Counted from the stretch's first letter, positions 1 to 11,153 are shown. The stretch is DNA of 64,000 nt from Pelagibius sp. (GCA_028280305.1 JANQMC010000005.1:1-64000); one strand, 5' to 3'. Numbers and translations are program-made. Notes: generated by a model not told the origin, from the sequence alone.

Positions 1-1
1 T

Positions 2-77
<76 letters not shown>

Positions 78-399
78 CCAAAGAGGTCCCGGCTTTGGCC
101 CCCCTCGAAGCGGGCGCCTGGCAAGGGCCGGAAGAAGGCTCCGGCCGCCGGGATGCGGGGTGATAGCAAGTCCGCCGGGCTTTGTCGAGAGGGCTGAGAC
201 GGGAAATCCGGCGAAAGCGGGCTTTCGGAGGAGATTCGAGGGATTCTTGCGGTTTTGGGGCGCTTCAAGGCGCCGGTCTCGGGCTGGATCGCATGCTTCG
301 AGACGCTTCGCTCCTCAGCATGAGGGCATGGTTGACGAGCGTTCCGCCTCACCCTGAGGAGAGCTGAAAGCCGGCTCGAAGGGGCCCTTACACGACCCG
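78..399. other. intergenic stretch without a gene
   Basis: About 320 bases between tRNA-Lys and the end of rodA. I see no credible coding region. The only structure is the imperfect palindromic repeat in its second half, listed separately. Confidence 0.6.
296..381. repeat. imperfect intergenic palindrome (REP-like)
   Basis: The outer arms CTTCGAG (296-302) and CTCGAAG (375-381) are exact inverted copies. The inner arms at 311-325 and 347-361 are inverted copies with two mismatches and carry the words CTCCTCAG and CTGAGGAG. This type of 'cttcgagacgc...ctcctcagcatgagg' element is common between genes in many Alphaproteobacteria. It lies just after the rodA stop and could also act as a transcript 3'-end structure. 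Confidence 0.6.
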
Positions 400-1554
400 C
401 TAAACCTCCGCCGTGCCGCGGCGGGAGATGCGGATATCGCGGTGGATGTAGCAGGAGATGATGAGGCCCATGGCGATCATCACCGTCAGCAGCGCCGTGC
501 CGCCGTAGGAAACCAGCGGCAGCGGCACGCCGACCACCGGGAAGACCCCCATCACCATGGCCATGTTGATGAAGACGTAGAGGAAGAGGTTGGTGGTCAG
601 GCCGATGGCCAGCAGGCGGGCGAACTGGTTGCGCGCGCGAAAGGCGATGGCGAAGCCGTAGGCCAGCACCAGGAAGTAGAGGGCCAGCAGGCCGAGGCTG
701 CCGACCAGGCCGAATTCCTCGGCCAGCATGGTGAAGATGAAGTCGGTCTGCTTTTCCGGCAGGAAGTTCAGATGGCTCTGAGTGCCCTGCATGAAACCCT
801 TGCCGGTGACGGAACCGGAGCCGAAGGCGATCATTGCCTGCAGCGCGTGATAGCCGGCGCCCAGGGGATCGTTCTCCGGGTTCAGGAAGGTCATCACCCG
901 CGCCTTCTGATAGGCATGCAGGAACTGCCAGGCGATGGGCACGGCGGCAAGGCCGGCGACGGCGACCAGCGCGAACTTCCACCAGCGCACCCCGGCGCAG
1001 AGGAAAACGGCGGAAGCGGCCAGCAACAGCATGCCGGAGGTGCCGAGATCCGGCTGCCGCAGCACCAGGGCCGCCGGCGCCAGGACCAGCGCCAGAGGCA
1101 GCAGCAGAAACGTCGGGCGGCCGATGTCTTCCGTCGAGACGCCGTGGAAGTAACGGGCCAGGGCCAGGATCAGCGACACCTTCATGATTTCGGAGGGCTG
1201 CAGGCGGATGAAGCCGAGGTCGATCCAGCGCTGCGCGCCCATGCCGATGGTGCCCATGAACTCCACCGCGCAGAGCAGGCCCAGGCTGCCCAGGTATATC
1301 AGATAGGCGTAGCGGAACCAGAAGCGCACATCGATCAGGGCGACGGTGAACATGATGACGATGCCGAGGCCGAAGCGGATCAACTGACGCGAAGCCCAGG
1401 GCGACATCGACCCGTTGGCCGCCGAATAGAGCATGGCGAAACCGACCCCGGCGATCACGCAGAGCAGAAGTACCAGGCCCCAGTTCAGCTGCCAGATCTT
1501 CTGGCGCAGCGTCATTTCCGGGTTGCGGTTGGAGAGGAAGATATCCGCCGGCAT
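400..1554 (-). CDS. rodA: RodA, SEDS peptidoglycan glycosyltransferase
   Basis: RodA polymerises lipid II into glycan strands for side-wall growth, working with the class B penicillin-binding protein encoded immediately upstream. The 384-residue product is an integral membrane protein with about ten hydrophobic segments. It carries SEDS-family landmarks: RLQPSEIMK in the first half, the loop word RVMTFLNPENDPLGAGYH, FLPEKQTDFIF with the conserved Asp of the active site, and VGVPLPLVSYGG near the C-terminus. It is the last gene of the leftward mre/mrd cluster and starts five bases after the mrdA stop, so co-transcription and coupling are likely. Length matches the family. The start is the first ATG, and a second Met (position 14) lies before the first membrane segment. 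Confidence 0.97.
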   Translation of the reverse strand: MPADIFLSNRNPEMTLRQKIWQLNWGLVLLLCVIAGVGFAMLYSAANGSMSPWASRQLIRFGLGIVIMFTVALIDVRFWFRYAYLIYLGSLGLLCAVEFMGTIGMGAQRWIDLGFIRLQPSEIMKVSLILALARYFHGVSTEDIGRPTFLLLPLALVLAPAALVLRQPDLGTSGMLLLAASAVFLCAGVRWWKFALVAVAGLAAVPIAWQFLHAYQKARVMTFLNPENDPLGAGYHALQAMIAFGSGSVTGKGFMQGTQSHLNFLPEKQTDFIFTMLAEEFGLVGSLGLLALYFLVLAYGFAIAFRARNQFARLLAIGLTTNLFLYVFINMAMVMGVFPVVGVPLPLVSYGGTALLTVMIAMGLIISCYIHRDIRISRRGTAEV

Positions 1555-1559
1555 GGTCG

Positions 1560-3452
1560 TCAGCCCTGCTTTACCGGCTGATCGAGGGCGACGATAGGCA
1601 GCGAACGGCGCCCGGCGGGGTCGCGGCGCTGGGTTTCCAGCAGGATATCGCGGGCGATGGGCGCGGCCACCTTGGACCCGCCGCCGCCGTGTTCCACCAC
1701 CACGGCACAGGCGTAGCGCGGCTTGTGCACCGGGGCATAAGCGACAAAGAGCGCATGGTCGCGGCGCCGCCAGGGCAGCTGTTCGTTCTTGGTAACGCCC
1801 GCGGCACGCTCGGCCATGGTGATGCGGCGCACCTGGGAGGTCCCGGTCTTGCCGGCCAGCTCCCAGCCTTCCTCCTCGATACGGGCACGGTAGGCGGTGC
1901 CGCGCGGATGGTTGCTCACCGCATCCATCGCATCGCGCACGATATCCAGATGGGCCTTCGGCACATCGATGTCGGCGAAATCAGGTGTCGGCGGATCGCC
2001 CTGGGGCACGTCGTCTTCGGCTCGCACCCCGCGGGTCAGGCGAGGCGTCACCGCCTTGCCGGTCGCCAGCCGCGCGGTCATCACCGCCAGCTGCAACGGG
2101 GTGGTCAGCACGAAACCCTGGCCGATGGAGGCGATCAGCGTCTCGCCGCCCTGCCAGGGCTCGCCGATATTGGCCAGCTTCCAGTCGCGGGTCGGGATCA
2201 CCCCGCCCCTTTCGCCCTTCAGATCAATGCCCGAGGGCTCGCCGAGCCCGAACTTGCGCGCCATGTCGGCGATGTTGTCGACGCCGATCTTGCGCGAGAT
2301 GTCATAGAAATAGACGTCACAGGAATGCTGAATGGCACGGATCATGTCGACCCAGCCGTGCCCGTGCCGCTTCCAGCAGTGGAAACGGGCCCGTCCGAGG
2401 GTCATGTGGCCGGGGCAGAAAACCCGGTAATCGGTGCTGATGCCGGCCTTCAGCGCGGCCAGGGCGACGATCATCTTGAAGGTCGAGCCGGGTGCGTAGA
2501 GGCCTGTGGTGGCCTTGTTGTTCAGCGGCTTCAGCGGATCGTTGATCAGGTCGTTCCACTGCTTCACCGTCAACCCGATGTTGAAGGCATTGGGGTCATA
2601 GCTCGGGGTCGAGGCCAGGGAGAGCACGTCGCCATTCTCAATGTCCATGACGATGGCGGAGGCGCTTTTCTCGCCCAACAGGCGCTGGTGCGTGAAGGTC
2701 TGCAGACCGCCGTCCAGGGTCAGAACCAGCTCGTCGCCCGGCTTACCCTCCTCACGCTTCAGTTCGCGGATCACACGGCCGTAGGCGTTCACCTCGATCT
2801 GGCTGTTGCCGGCGGCCCCGCGCAGCGGCAGATCGTATTTCTGCTCGATGCCATTCTTGCCGATGCGAAAACCCGGCAGTTCCAGCAGCGGGTCGCCGGT
2901 CAGGTCGCGCTCGGCCACCGCGGCGACATAACCCAACACATGGGACATGCTGGCGGCAAAAGGATAATCGCGGATCTGTCCCATCTCGATGGAGACGCCG
3001 GGCAGCTCCGGCCCATTCACCTCAACCCGGCTGACCTCGTCCCAGCTCAAATTCTCACGCACGGTCACCGGCACGAAGCCGCGTTTGCGCGATGCTTCGC
3101 GCAGCACCCGCTTGTAATCGTGCTCGTCCAGTTTCATCAACTGAGAGAGCGCGTCCAGCACCTGTTTGACATCACCGGCCTGTTCGCGCACCAGGACGAC
3201 GCGAAAGTTCTGGCGGTTGCTCGCCAGGGCATAGCCGAAACGGTCGAGAATGCGCCCGCGCGGCGGCGGCAGCAGGCGCAGATTGATGCGGTTGTCCTCC
3301 GCCAGGGTCTTGTAGCGGTCCGCCTCGACCACCTGCAGGTAGTACATGCGGCCCGCCAGACCCGTCAGCAAGAGCGCCTGGGCCCCGCCCAACAGCAGCG
3401 CACGGCGCGAAAAAGCGCGGTGGCGTTCGTTGTCTTCGTTTTTCTGCAACAT
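1560..3452 (-). CDS. mrdA: Penicillin-binding protein 2 (transpeptidase, elongasome)
   Basis: Class B penicillin-binding protein that cross-links peptidoglycan during elongation as the partner of RodA. The 630-residue product has a short cytoplasmic tail, one signal anchor (about residues 17-36) and a pedestal domain with the class B word PPPRGRILDR (about 63-71). The transpeptidase domain carries all three motifs: STFK with catalytic Ser323, SCD at 377-379, and KTG at 535-537. The frame stays open upstream to 3986, but the ATG at 3452 gives the normal PBP2 N-terminus and lies 14 bases after the mreD stop. The longer reading would run through mreD in another frame and is rejected. The gene is co-linear with mreBCD and rodA. 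Confidence 0.97.
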   Translation of the reverse strand: MLQKNEDNERHRAFSRRALLLGGAQALLLTGLAGRMYYLQVVEADRYKTLAEDNRINLRLLPPPRGRILDRFGYALASNRQNFRVVLVREQAGDVKQVLDALSQLMKLDEHDYKRVLREASRKRGFVPVTVRENLSWDEVSRVEVNGPELPGVSIEMGQIRDYPFAASMSHVLGYVAAVAERDLTGDPLLELPGFRIGKNGIEQKYDLPLRGAAGNSQIEVNAYGRVIRELKREEGKPGDELVLTLDGGLQTFTHQRLLGEKSASAIVMDIENGDVLSLASTPSYDPNAFNIGLTVKQWNDLINDPLKPLNNKATTGLYAPGSTFKMIVALAALKAGISTDYRVFCPGHMTLGRARFHCWKRHGHGWVDMIRAIQHSCDVYFYDISRKIGVDNIADMARKFGLGEPSGIDLKGERGGVIPTRDWKLANIGEPWQGGETLIASIGQGFVLTTPLQLAVMTARLATGKAVTPRLTRGVRAEDDVPQGDPPTPDFADIDVPKAHLDIVRDAMDAVSNHPRGTAYRARIEEEGWELAGKTGTSQVRRITMAERAAGVTKNEQLPWRRRDHALFVAYAPVHKPRYACAVVVEHGGGGSKVAAPIARDILLETQRRDPAGRRSLPIVALDQPVKQG

Positions 3453-3466
3453 CGTCCCTGCCCCGT

Positions 3467-3976
3467 CTAACGCTGGAACAGGCGCTGACCGCGCAGAAAG
3501 AACCAGGCGAGCACCGGGTAGACGGCGACGGTCATGAGAAACTGGAAGAACACCGGCTCGGGATCGATGTAAGCCATCATCGCCAGGCAGGTGAGCAGCC
3601 AGGTCAGCGCCATGGACACCGCGGCGACAAGCATGAAGACGCACCAGATCAGGACGAAAGAGGCGGCCAGAAAGAAGCGGTGCTGCCAGACCACCAGGGC
3701 ATGGGCGATCAGCAGCCCAACGATGCCGGGTCCCCAGGCACCGCCGGCCAGGAGGTCGTGAACGAAACCGATGATGAAAACGGCCCAGATCGGCATCAGG
3801 TCGGGCCGGTGGACCGACCAGAAGAACACGCCGATCAGCGCAACCTCCGGCACAATGGAAGCAAAGCCGGTAATCCTGAGCGGCAGCAGGGACAGCAGCA
3901 CCAGCAGCAGAGTCACGAAGAACGGCGAGATGTTGCGGGCCACGCCGTCCAGGCGATGTAGCACGCCCTGGCTCAC
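3467..3976 (-). CDS. mreD: Rod shape-determining protein MreD
   Basis: Small inner-membrane component of the elongasome that associates with MreC and helps control PBP2/RodA. The 169-residue product is almost entirely hydrophobic, with about five or six membrane segments. It contains FASIVPEVALIGVFFWSVHRP followed by an Asp-rich turn (about 41-63), typical of MreD. Its ATG overlaps the mreC stop by four bases (ATGA), indicating translational coupling. Primary-sequence conservation in MreD is low, so the call rests on position, topology and length together. Confidence 0.93.
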   Translation of the reverse strand: MSQGVLHRLDGVARNISPFFVTLLLVLLSLLPLRITGFASIVPEVALIGVFFWSVHRPDLMPIWAVFIIGFVHDLLAGGAWGPGIVGLLIAHALVVWQHRFFLAASFVLIWCVFMLVAAVSMALTWLLTCLAMMAYIDPEPVFFQFLMTVAVYPVLAWFFLRGQRLFQR

Positions 3977-4932
3977 CGGACCGCACCCCCTGTTACCGAG
4001 TCCTCGGTGGCCGCGGCGCGGCTGGCGGCCGCCGCACGCTCTGCCCGGGCGGCTTCAACCGTCTTGAAATCGAGGATTCCGCTCATCTCGTAATCGACAA
4101 TGCGCAGGATTTCCATGTGGTCCCAGTCGACAAAGGGTTCGACCCGGATCGCGTTTTCGCTGACGGCGGAGACCACACCGATGGCCAGACCCGGCGGGAA
4201 CACGCCACCGTGCCCGGAGGTGGTAACCTGATCGCCCGGCGTCAGTTCGACCGTGGGGCCGAGATAGAGCAGCAGCGGCGCGTTGGTATTATCGCCGGCC
4301 AGAACCGCGCGTTCACGGCCATCGCCGACAATCACAGGAATACGGCTGTTGATGTCGGTCACCAACAGCACCCGCGCTGAGCGCAGGCCGACCTCGGCAA
4401 CCCGGCCCGCAAGACCGGCGCCGGTCGTCGCGGCCTGGCCCTTCTCGATGCCGTCGCGTTCACCCGCGTTGATCAGTACGGAGCGGACGAAGGCGCCGCC
4501 GGGGTCGCCCACCACCCTTGCAGTGACGTAGCGCATGCCGGGGTCCGGCACCATCTGGTTGAGATCGCGCAGCGCCGCATTTTCCGCCTCCAGGCGGCGG
4601 GCGACGGCCTGCCAGTGCAGCAGCCGGGCGTTCTGCTCTTTGAGCGCCACGTTCTCGCTTTGCAGGTTGGCCAGGGTCTCGGCCTGGTCGATGACGCCGC
4701 TGAACGTATCGACCGGCTGGGAAACCGCGTCCAGGATCGGCGTCACCATATCGGTGACGGCGGTGCGGGTTTCTTCGACGAGGAAGGTATTGGTACGGCC
4801 GATGAGCATCAGACCGAAGGCCGCGCCAACCAAAATCAACAGAGCAAAACGGCTCGCCCAGGCTTTCAACGGCGAAGCAACGCGAATCTCTGATCCGGTC
4901 GGTTTGTTCACAGGTCCTCCAGTCGCAGCCAT
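3973..4932 (-). CDS. mreC: Rod shape-determining protein MreC
   Basis: Periplasmic scaffold of the elongasome that binds and activates PBP2. The 319-residue product has a short cytoplasmic N-terminus, one membrane anchor (about 28-47) and a predicted coiled coil (about 80-125, with NLQSENVALKEQNARL and RLEAENAALRDLN). A beta-rich MreC core follows, with YVTARVVGDPGGAFVRSV, GLAGRVAEVG, TDINSRIPVIV and DQVTTSGHGGVFPPGLAIG. The C-terminal 40 residues are Ala-rich and probably disordered. It lies 120 bases downstream of mreB, and its stop overlaps the mreD start. Confidence 0.96.
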   Translation of the reverse strand: MAATGGPVNKPTGSEIRVASPLKAWASRFALLILVGAAFGLMLIGRTNTFLVEETRTAVTDMVTPILDAVSQPVDTFSGVIDQAETLANLQSENVALKEQNARLLHWQAVARRLEAENAALRDLNQMVPDPGMRYVTARVVGDPGGAFVRSVLINAGERDGIEKGQAATTGAGLAGRVAEVGLRSARVLLVTDINSRIPVIVGDGRERAVLAGDNTNAPLLLYLGPTVELTPGDQVTTSGHGGVFPPGLAIGVVSAVSENAIRVEPFVDWDHMEILRIVDYEMSGILDFKTVEAARAERAAAASRAAATEDSVTGGAVR

Positions 4933-5052
4933 CCCCCCATGGGCCTACGAGCGACCGATTCGGGCTAAGTTACCGAAACATCAAAACAAATACAAATGAA
5001 GAAACCCTTGATCGCCAAGTAACGCCCAATCGACGCCCGGTCAATAACGGGG

Positions 5053-6756
<1,704 letters not shown>

Positions 6757-8412
6757 TCAACGCTCTTCCAGGGCCCAGCCGGACTGATGGCGGCGGTAGA
6801 GCTTGTAGAGCGCATAAGCGATCAGCAGACAGCCGATCGCCGGCCGCACGACGCCGCCCATCATGATCAACGGCAGCGAGAGCGCGAGACTGGCCAGCGG
6901 AACGTAGAACAGGGTCCACTGTTTCTTGCCGACATTGCGCTGGTACCAGGGGAAGGCGGCGGAGAACAACGCCACGATCAGGAAGAACAGCGACCAGGGC
7001 CGCGTGAGGAAGAGCGTCAGGTCGTCGCTGGTCCCCACGGCACGCGACAGATTGACCTCGGCAATGTGGCCCAGGACCACCCCCAGAATGATCGGCGCAA
7101 GCGGAAAACCCAGGGTTTTCATGATGTAACCCAGGATTCCGAAGACGAAGAGCACCCAGATGTTGAAGACCGAGTTGTCCAGGGCAAAGACCCCGATGGC
7201 GCAGTACAGCAGGATGACCGAGGCGAGGAAGTACATGGGCATCCGCACGATCATCAAAAAAGCGCGCAGACAGAAGGCCTGCATGACGATCATGATGAAA
7301 TGCGCCAGGAAGAAGGCCACGAAGATGCCGTAGGCCAGTTGCGGATTGTCGGTGATGAAGGTCGGGCTGGGCTGCACGTTGTGGATCAGCAGCGCCCCCA
7401 GCATCACCGCGGTGACGATATCGCCGGGAATGCCCAGCGCCATCATGGTGATCAGCGCGCCGCCGGCCGTGGCGTTGTTGGAGGCTTCCGGCGCGATAAT
7501 GCCCTCGGGCGAGCCTTTGCCGAACTCTTCCGGCGCCTTGGAGGCCTTCTTGGCCTGGTCATAGGCGAGGATGTTGGAGATCGAGCCGCCCGCCGCCGGC
7601 AGAATGCCGGTGAAGACGCCGATGCAGGCGGAGCGCACGAGATTGATCCAGTGACGCAGGATGATCTTGACCGCGGCGAAGTGCTCGACCCGCACCGCCT
7701 TGGCCGAGCTTTCCATCAGCGGCCGCCGGGCCTTGTCGCGGCTGCGCACGTCGCTCAGCAACTGGGAGAAGGCAAAGAGGCCCACCAGCACCGGCAGGAA
7801 CTTCAACTCGTTCTGCAGGATGTCGGTGCCGAAATTGAAGCGGGCGACGCCGTTCACCTCGTCGGAGCCGATGGTGGCGATCGTCAGCCCCAAAAGGCCC
7901 GCGATGATGCCCTTGGTCAGGTTCTCGCCCGAGAGGCTGGCGGTGATGGTGAGGGCGAAGAGCACGAGGGAGAAGAAGTCCCAGGGCCCGAACTCCAGCC
8001 CGATGCGGGCGAGCTGCGGGGCCAGCATCACCAGGATGACGGCGGAGATGATTCCGCCCAGGAAGGAGGACCAGACGCCCAGCCCCAGGGCCAGACCGGG
8101 CCTGCCCTTGCGGACCAGGGGAAAGCCGTCGAAAACCGTCGCCACCGACGAGGGCGTGCCGGGAATGCCGGTCAGCATGCCGGACATCAGGCCACCGGAC
8201 AGGCCGCCGACGAAGACACCGATCATGGTCGAAAGGCCCTCGACGGGCGAAAGGCCGAAGGTAAAGGGCAACGTCAGCACCACCGCCATGGTGATGGTGA
8301 AACCGGGGATCGAACCGGCGATCAGGCCGGCGGTGACGCCGACAAACATCAAAATCAGATTGCCCGGCGCGAAGACCTCGCCGAAGGCGCCGATGAGCGT
8401 TTCAAACCCCAT
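6757..8412 (-). CDS. tctA: Tripartite tricarboxylate transporter permease TctA
   Basis: Large permease of a TctABC-type secondary uptake system for di- or tricarboxylates or related acids. The 551-residue product has about a dozen membrane segments. The two family repeats are visible as GSIPGFTITMAVVLTLPFTF (about 33-52), followed by TGIPGTPSSVATVFDGFP, and later GILPAAGGSISNILAYDQ plus ALGIPGDIVTAVMLGALL. It is the last gene of a leftward tctC-tctB-tctA set, 61 bases after tctB. It is somewhat longer than the usual approximately 500 residues because of a C-terminal hydrophobic extension ending in a charged tail. The substrate cannot be read from the sequence. Confidence 0.95.
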   Translation of the reverse strand: MGFETLIGAFGEVFAPGNLILMFVGVTAGLIAGSIPGFTITMAVVLTLPFTFGLSPVEGLSTMIGVFVGGLSGGLMSGMLTGIPGTPSSVATVFDGFPLVRKGRPGLALGLGVWSSFLGGIISAVILVMLAPQLARIGLEFGPWDFFSLVLFALTITASLSGENLTKGIIAGLLGLTIATIGSDEVNGVARFNFGTDILQNELKFLPVLVGLFAFSQLLSDVRSRDKARRPLMESSAKAVRVEHFAAVKIILRHWINLVRSACIGVFTGILPAAGGSISNILAYDQAKKASKAPEEFGKGSPEGIIAPEASNNATAGGALITMMALGIPGDIVTAVMLGALLIHNVQPSPTFITDNPQLAYGIFVAFFLAHFIMIVMQAFCLRAFLMIVRMPMYFLASVILLYCAIGVFALDNSVFNIWVLFVFGILGYIMKTLGFPLAPIILGVVLGHIAEVNLSRAVGTSDDLTLFLTRPWSLFFLIVALFSAAFPWYQRNVGKKQWTLFYVPLASLALSLPLIMMGGVVRPAIGCLLIAYALYKLYRRHQSGWALEER

Positions 8413-8473
8413 GGGAACGACCGATCACTTTCATGTTCTCTTGCTTCATCAGATCCCGCCTCAGTTACCCGTG

Positions 8474-8995
8474 TCAGTTAAACGAGATCAGCACGCCTTC
8501 GGGCAGGAAGACCCGCAGACCGAAGGTGAAGATGGCCCACATGGCCCCAACCGTGCCCGCCGCGACGGCGGCATGAATCGGCACCAGCCTCAGTTCCATG
8601 GATCCGAGAAGCGTGAGCGCGCAAAAGACAAAAAGGATTCCGCCGATCAACATGCCGAAGAACGGCAGGGTCAGCAGAAACAAGAGGAACAGGCCGTAAC
8701 AGTAGAAGGCGTTGCGGTAACTGGCGAGCCAGGCGATGAGGCCCGGCTCCTTCGGCGCGCCCTCCGCACTCTCCGCATCTTCCGCTTCCCTCCGGAAATC
8801 ACCCCGCAGGGCCTGGGCCAGATAGATCAGGCTGGCCAGGGTCAAAGCCGCCAGCACGGCGCGCGGCCAAACGGCCGAGTTCATCTGGCCGAAGTCGGTC
8901 AGCCTGATGTTGAAGGATTCCCAGAAGAAGACCCCGCAAAAAAGCAGCAGCACCAGGGCCACCACCACGTCCCGGTTCACGCGCGTCACCGGCAA
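8474..8995 (-). CDS. tctB: Tripartite tricarboxylate transporter small subunit TctB
   Basis: Small membrane subunit of the TctABC transporter. The 173-residue product has four predicted membrane helices: about 10-25, 45-62, 93-130 as a hairpin, and 145-165. A charged Ala/Glu-rich loop lies at about residues 68-86. TctB proteins conserve little sequence, so the call depends on size, the four-helix topology, the typical N-terminal pattern ending FFWESFNIRLTDFG, and its place between tctC and tctA. Confidence 0.9.
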   Translation of the reverse strand: MPVTRVNRDVVVALVLLLFCGVFFWESFNIRLTDFGQMNSAVWPRAVLAALTLASLIYLAQALRGDFRREAEDAESAEGAPKEPGLIAWLASYRNAFYCYGLFLLFLLTLPFFGMLIGGILFVFCALTLLGSMELRLVPIHAAVAAGTVGAMWAIFTFGLRVFLPEGVLISFN

Positions 8996-9036
8996 TCCCC
9001 CTCAAAACGTCCCTGTTTTCTTGTTAGTGGCAAAGC

Positions 9037-9064
9037 GGCCCCGATGGCGCAAACCATCGGGGCC
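9037..9064 (-). terminator. intercistronic hairpin between tctC and tctB
   Basis: Perfect inverted repeat GGCCCCGATGG (9037-9047) and CCATCGGGGCC (9054-9064) with a six-base loop, directly after the tctC stop. On the minus strand it is followed by GCTTTG, so the T-tract is weak. Such a hairpin probably makes the binding-protein message more abundant or stable than the permease message rather than ending transcription fully. Confidence 0.6.
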
Positions 9065-9093
9065 CGAACTCTGCCGATACGGGCTTTCAGGCG

Positions 9094-10077
9094 TTACTCG
9101 CCCTTATAGAGCCCGACTTCCTTGGCGATCCGCTTCCAGTTGGTGAAGGTTTCCTCGAAGTAAGCCGTATACTCGGCCGGATCGTAGTAGACGACCTCGG
9201 TCCCCTTGGCGTTCATCTCGGCGATCACCGCCGGATCGGTTGCCGCCTGCTGGAAAAGTGCGCCGTAGTGATCGATGATCTCCTGCGGCGTGCCCTTGGG
9301 CAGCATGACACCGCGGTCGGTGCCATAGACCAGATCATAGCCCTGTTCCTTCAGGGTCATGACCTCGCCGATCTCGCTGTTGCGCTCCGGTGTGGTGATG
9401 CCCAGCGCCTTCAGCTCGCCGGTGGCGATGTACTGCTTGGCCGAAGCCAGGTTGATTTCACCCAGCTCGATGTTCTTGGCCAGCAGCGCGGTCATGCGCT
9501 GGCGGGTGCCGTCATAGGAAACGTGCTTGAACTTGACGCCGGCCGCGTCTTCCAGCAGCAGGAAGACGAAGTGGCTGGTCGACCCCAGGGTGCCACCGGC
9601 AACGATCTCGCCCGGCTTCTCCTTGGCCGCAGCGACCAGTTCCGTGATGTTGTTGTAGGGCACGTCCGGATTGGCGCCGAAGATGGCCGGCGTGCGGGTC
9701 AGCATGGCGACCGGTTCGAAGGCATCCCAGGTGAAGTCTACGCGACCGTTCAGATATGACGTCAGGGCGCTCTGGTGGATGGCGAAGAGCGTGCAGCCGT
9801 CGGGCGCCGCCTTCACCGCTTCCTTGGCGCCCTTGTTGCCGCCCTGGCCGCCGATGTTCACGACCTGAAGCTGCGGCTCGGCGCCCTTGTTGTTTACCGC
9901 CTCAACGAAGGTGCGGAAGATAACGTCGGTGCCGCCGCCGGCACCCCAGGGCACGATCAGCTTGGCGGTGCGGCAGGAAATCTCCGGCGCCGCCACGGCC
10001 GGCGCCGTCGACAGACCGCCGGTTACCAGAGCCGCCGTCAGGGCCGCCGCTCCCAGTAGAAGTTTGCCTCTCAACAT
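9094..10077 (-). CDS. tctC: Periplasmic solute-binding protein TctC (Bug family)
   Basis: Extracytoplasmic receptor of the TctABC system, which captures a carboxylate-type ligand and delivers it to TctA/TctB. The ATG at 10077 gives a 327-residue protein with a clear Sec signal peptide (MLRGKLLLG..., cleavage near AVAA-PEIS). It is preceded by GGGAG at good spacing; the longer in-frame reading to 10173 lacks these features. Bug-family words are present: LIVPWGAGGGTDVIFRTF near the mature N-terminus, VVNIGGQGGNKGAKEAVKAAPDG, and VAGGTLGSTSHFVFLLLE. It is the first gene of the operon and divergent from the aspartate dehydrogenase gene. Confidence 0.94.
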   Translation of the reverse strand: MLRGKLLLGAAALTAALVTGGLSTAPAVAAPEISCRTAKLIVPWGAGGGTDVIFRTFVEAVNNKGAEPQLQVVNIGGQGGNKGAKEAVKAAPDGCTLFAIHQSALTSYLNGRVDFTWDAFEPVAMLTRTPAIFGANPDVPYNNITELVAAAKEKPGEIVAGGTLGSTSHFVFLLLEDAAGVKFKHVSYDGTRQRMTALLAKNIELGEINLASAKQYIATGELKALGITTPERNSEIGEVMTLKEQGYDLVYGTDRGVMLPKGTPQEIIDHYGALFQQAATDPAVIAEMNAKGTEVVYYDPAEYTAYFEETFTNWKRIAKEVGLYKGE

Positions 10078-10340
10078 GTTCTTGGTTCTCCCTTCCCTTA
10101 TATCGGGTTCGATATTCATTATCGGTTCGCCGGAGCCTGCCCGGTCCCTTCCAGAGGCAGATCCAACGAACACGCAGATCCAACAGACTCAAAGCAAATC
10201 AACCGCCCTGCCCTCTCCACTCTCCGGCGAGAGCGGGGATGGCCTGCGGTCGTCTCGCTGTTACTGTAACCCGCCAGGGCCCGGAAACAACAGCCCAGGC
10301 CGCCAAAAAGGCCGGATCTCGCCTATCAGGAGTAACAATA

Positions 10341-11153
10341 TTGTCAGCACAAATCAGAGTGGCAATCGCCGGTTTCGGCGCCATCGGCCATGCCGTCGCC
10401 AAGGCACTGGATCAGGGCATTGAGGGCCTGGAACTGGCCGCGGTCTCAGCCCGCGATACGGTAAAGGCCGAGGCCCGCATGTCCGGCTTCGAAAACCCGG
10501 TCCCGGTGCTGCCCTTCACCGAACTGGCAGAACGGGCGGATGTGGTGGTCGAGTGCCTGCCCGCCGCCCATTTCGGTGAACTGGCGGAGAGTGTGCTGGG
10601 CCGCGGCAAGACTCTGATCCCGCTTTCCGTCGGCGCCCTGCTGCCGCGCCCGGCGCTGATCGACCTGGCGAGAGACAAGGGCGGCGCCATCGTAGTGCCG
10701 ACCGGCGCCCTGCTGGGCCTGGACGCGGTGCGGGCCTGCGCCGAAGGCCCAGTGGCTCATGTCACCCTGGTGACCCGCAAGCCGCCCGGCGGCCTCGCCG
10801 GCGCGCCGCACCTCGTTGAAAACGACATCTCGGTGGAGGGCCTGACCGAGCCCAAGCTGGTCTTCGAAGGCAGCGCCCGCGACGGCGCCAAGGGCTTTCC
10901 CGCCAACGTGAACGTCGCCGCAGCCTTGAGCCTCGCCGGTATCGGCCCCGACAAGACCGCCCTGCAGATCTGGGCCGACCCGACGGTCACCCGCAACACC
11001 CACACCGTGCAGGTGGAGGCCGACGCCGCGCGCCTCACCATGACCATCGAAAACGTGCCGACGGAGGAAAACCCCAAGACCGGCAAGATCACCGCGCTCT
11101 CCGTCCTGGCGACGCTGCGGCGGATGACGGGACCGCTGAGGGTAGGGACTTAG
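10341..11153 (+). CDS. nadX: L-aspartate dehydrogenase
   Basis: NAD(P)-dependent enzyme interconverting L-aspartate and iminoaspartate/oxaloacetate plus ammonia. The 270-residue product begins with a Rossmann fold, VAIAGFGAIGHAVAKAL. It carries aspartate-dehydrogenase landmarks: VVVECLPAAHFGE, VPTGALLGLDAV, the central NVNVAAALSLAGIG, and a C-terminal NTHTVQVEADAA...ENPKTGKITALSVLATLRR. I chose the TTG at 10341 because AGGAG precedes it by eight bases and it starts just before the Rossmann strand; the frame stays open to 10239. It is divergent from tctCBA, which may feed it a C4 acid or amino acid (inference). Whether it serves NAD synthesis or amino acid breakdown is unknown. Confidence 0.9.
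   Translation: MSAQIRVAIAGFGAIGHAVAKALDQGIEGLELAAVSARDTVKAEARMSGFENPVPVLPFTELAERADVVVECLPAAHFGELAESVLGRGKTLIPLSVGALLPRPALIDLARDKGGAIVVPTGALLGLDAVRACAEGPVAHVTLVTRKPPGGLAGAPHLVENDISVEGLTEPKLVFEGSARDGAKGFPANVNVAAALSLAGIGPDKTALQIWADPTVTRNTHTVQVEADAARLTMTIENVPTEENPKTGKITALSVLATLRRMTGPLRVGT

Noticed and set aside
1560-3986. 808-codon version of PBP2
   Set aside because: The extra 178 codons run out of frame through mreD; the ATG at 3452 gives the normal PBP2 N-terminus.
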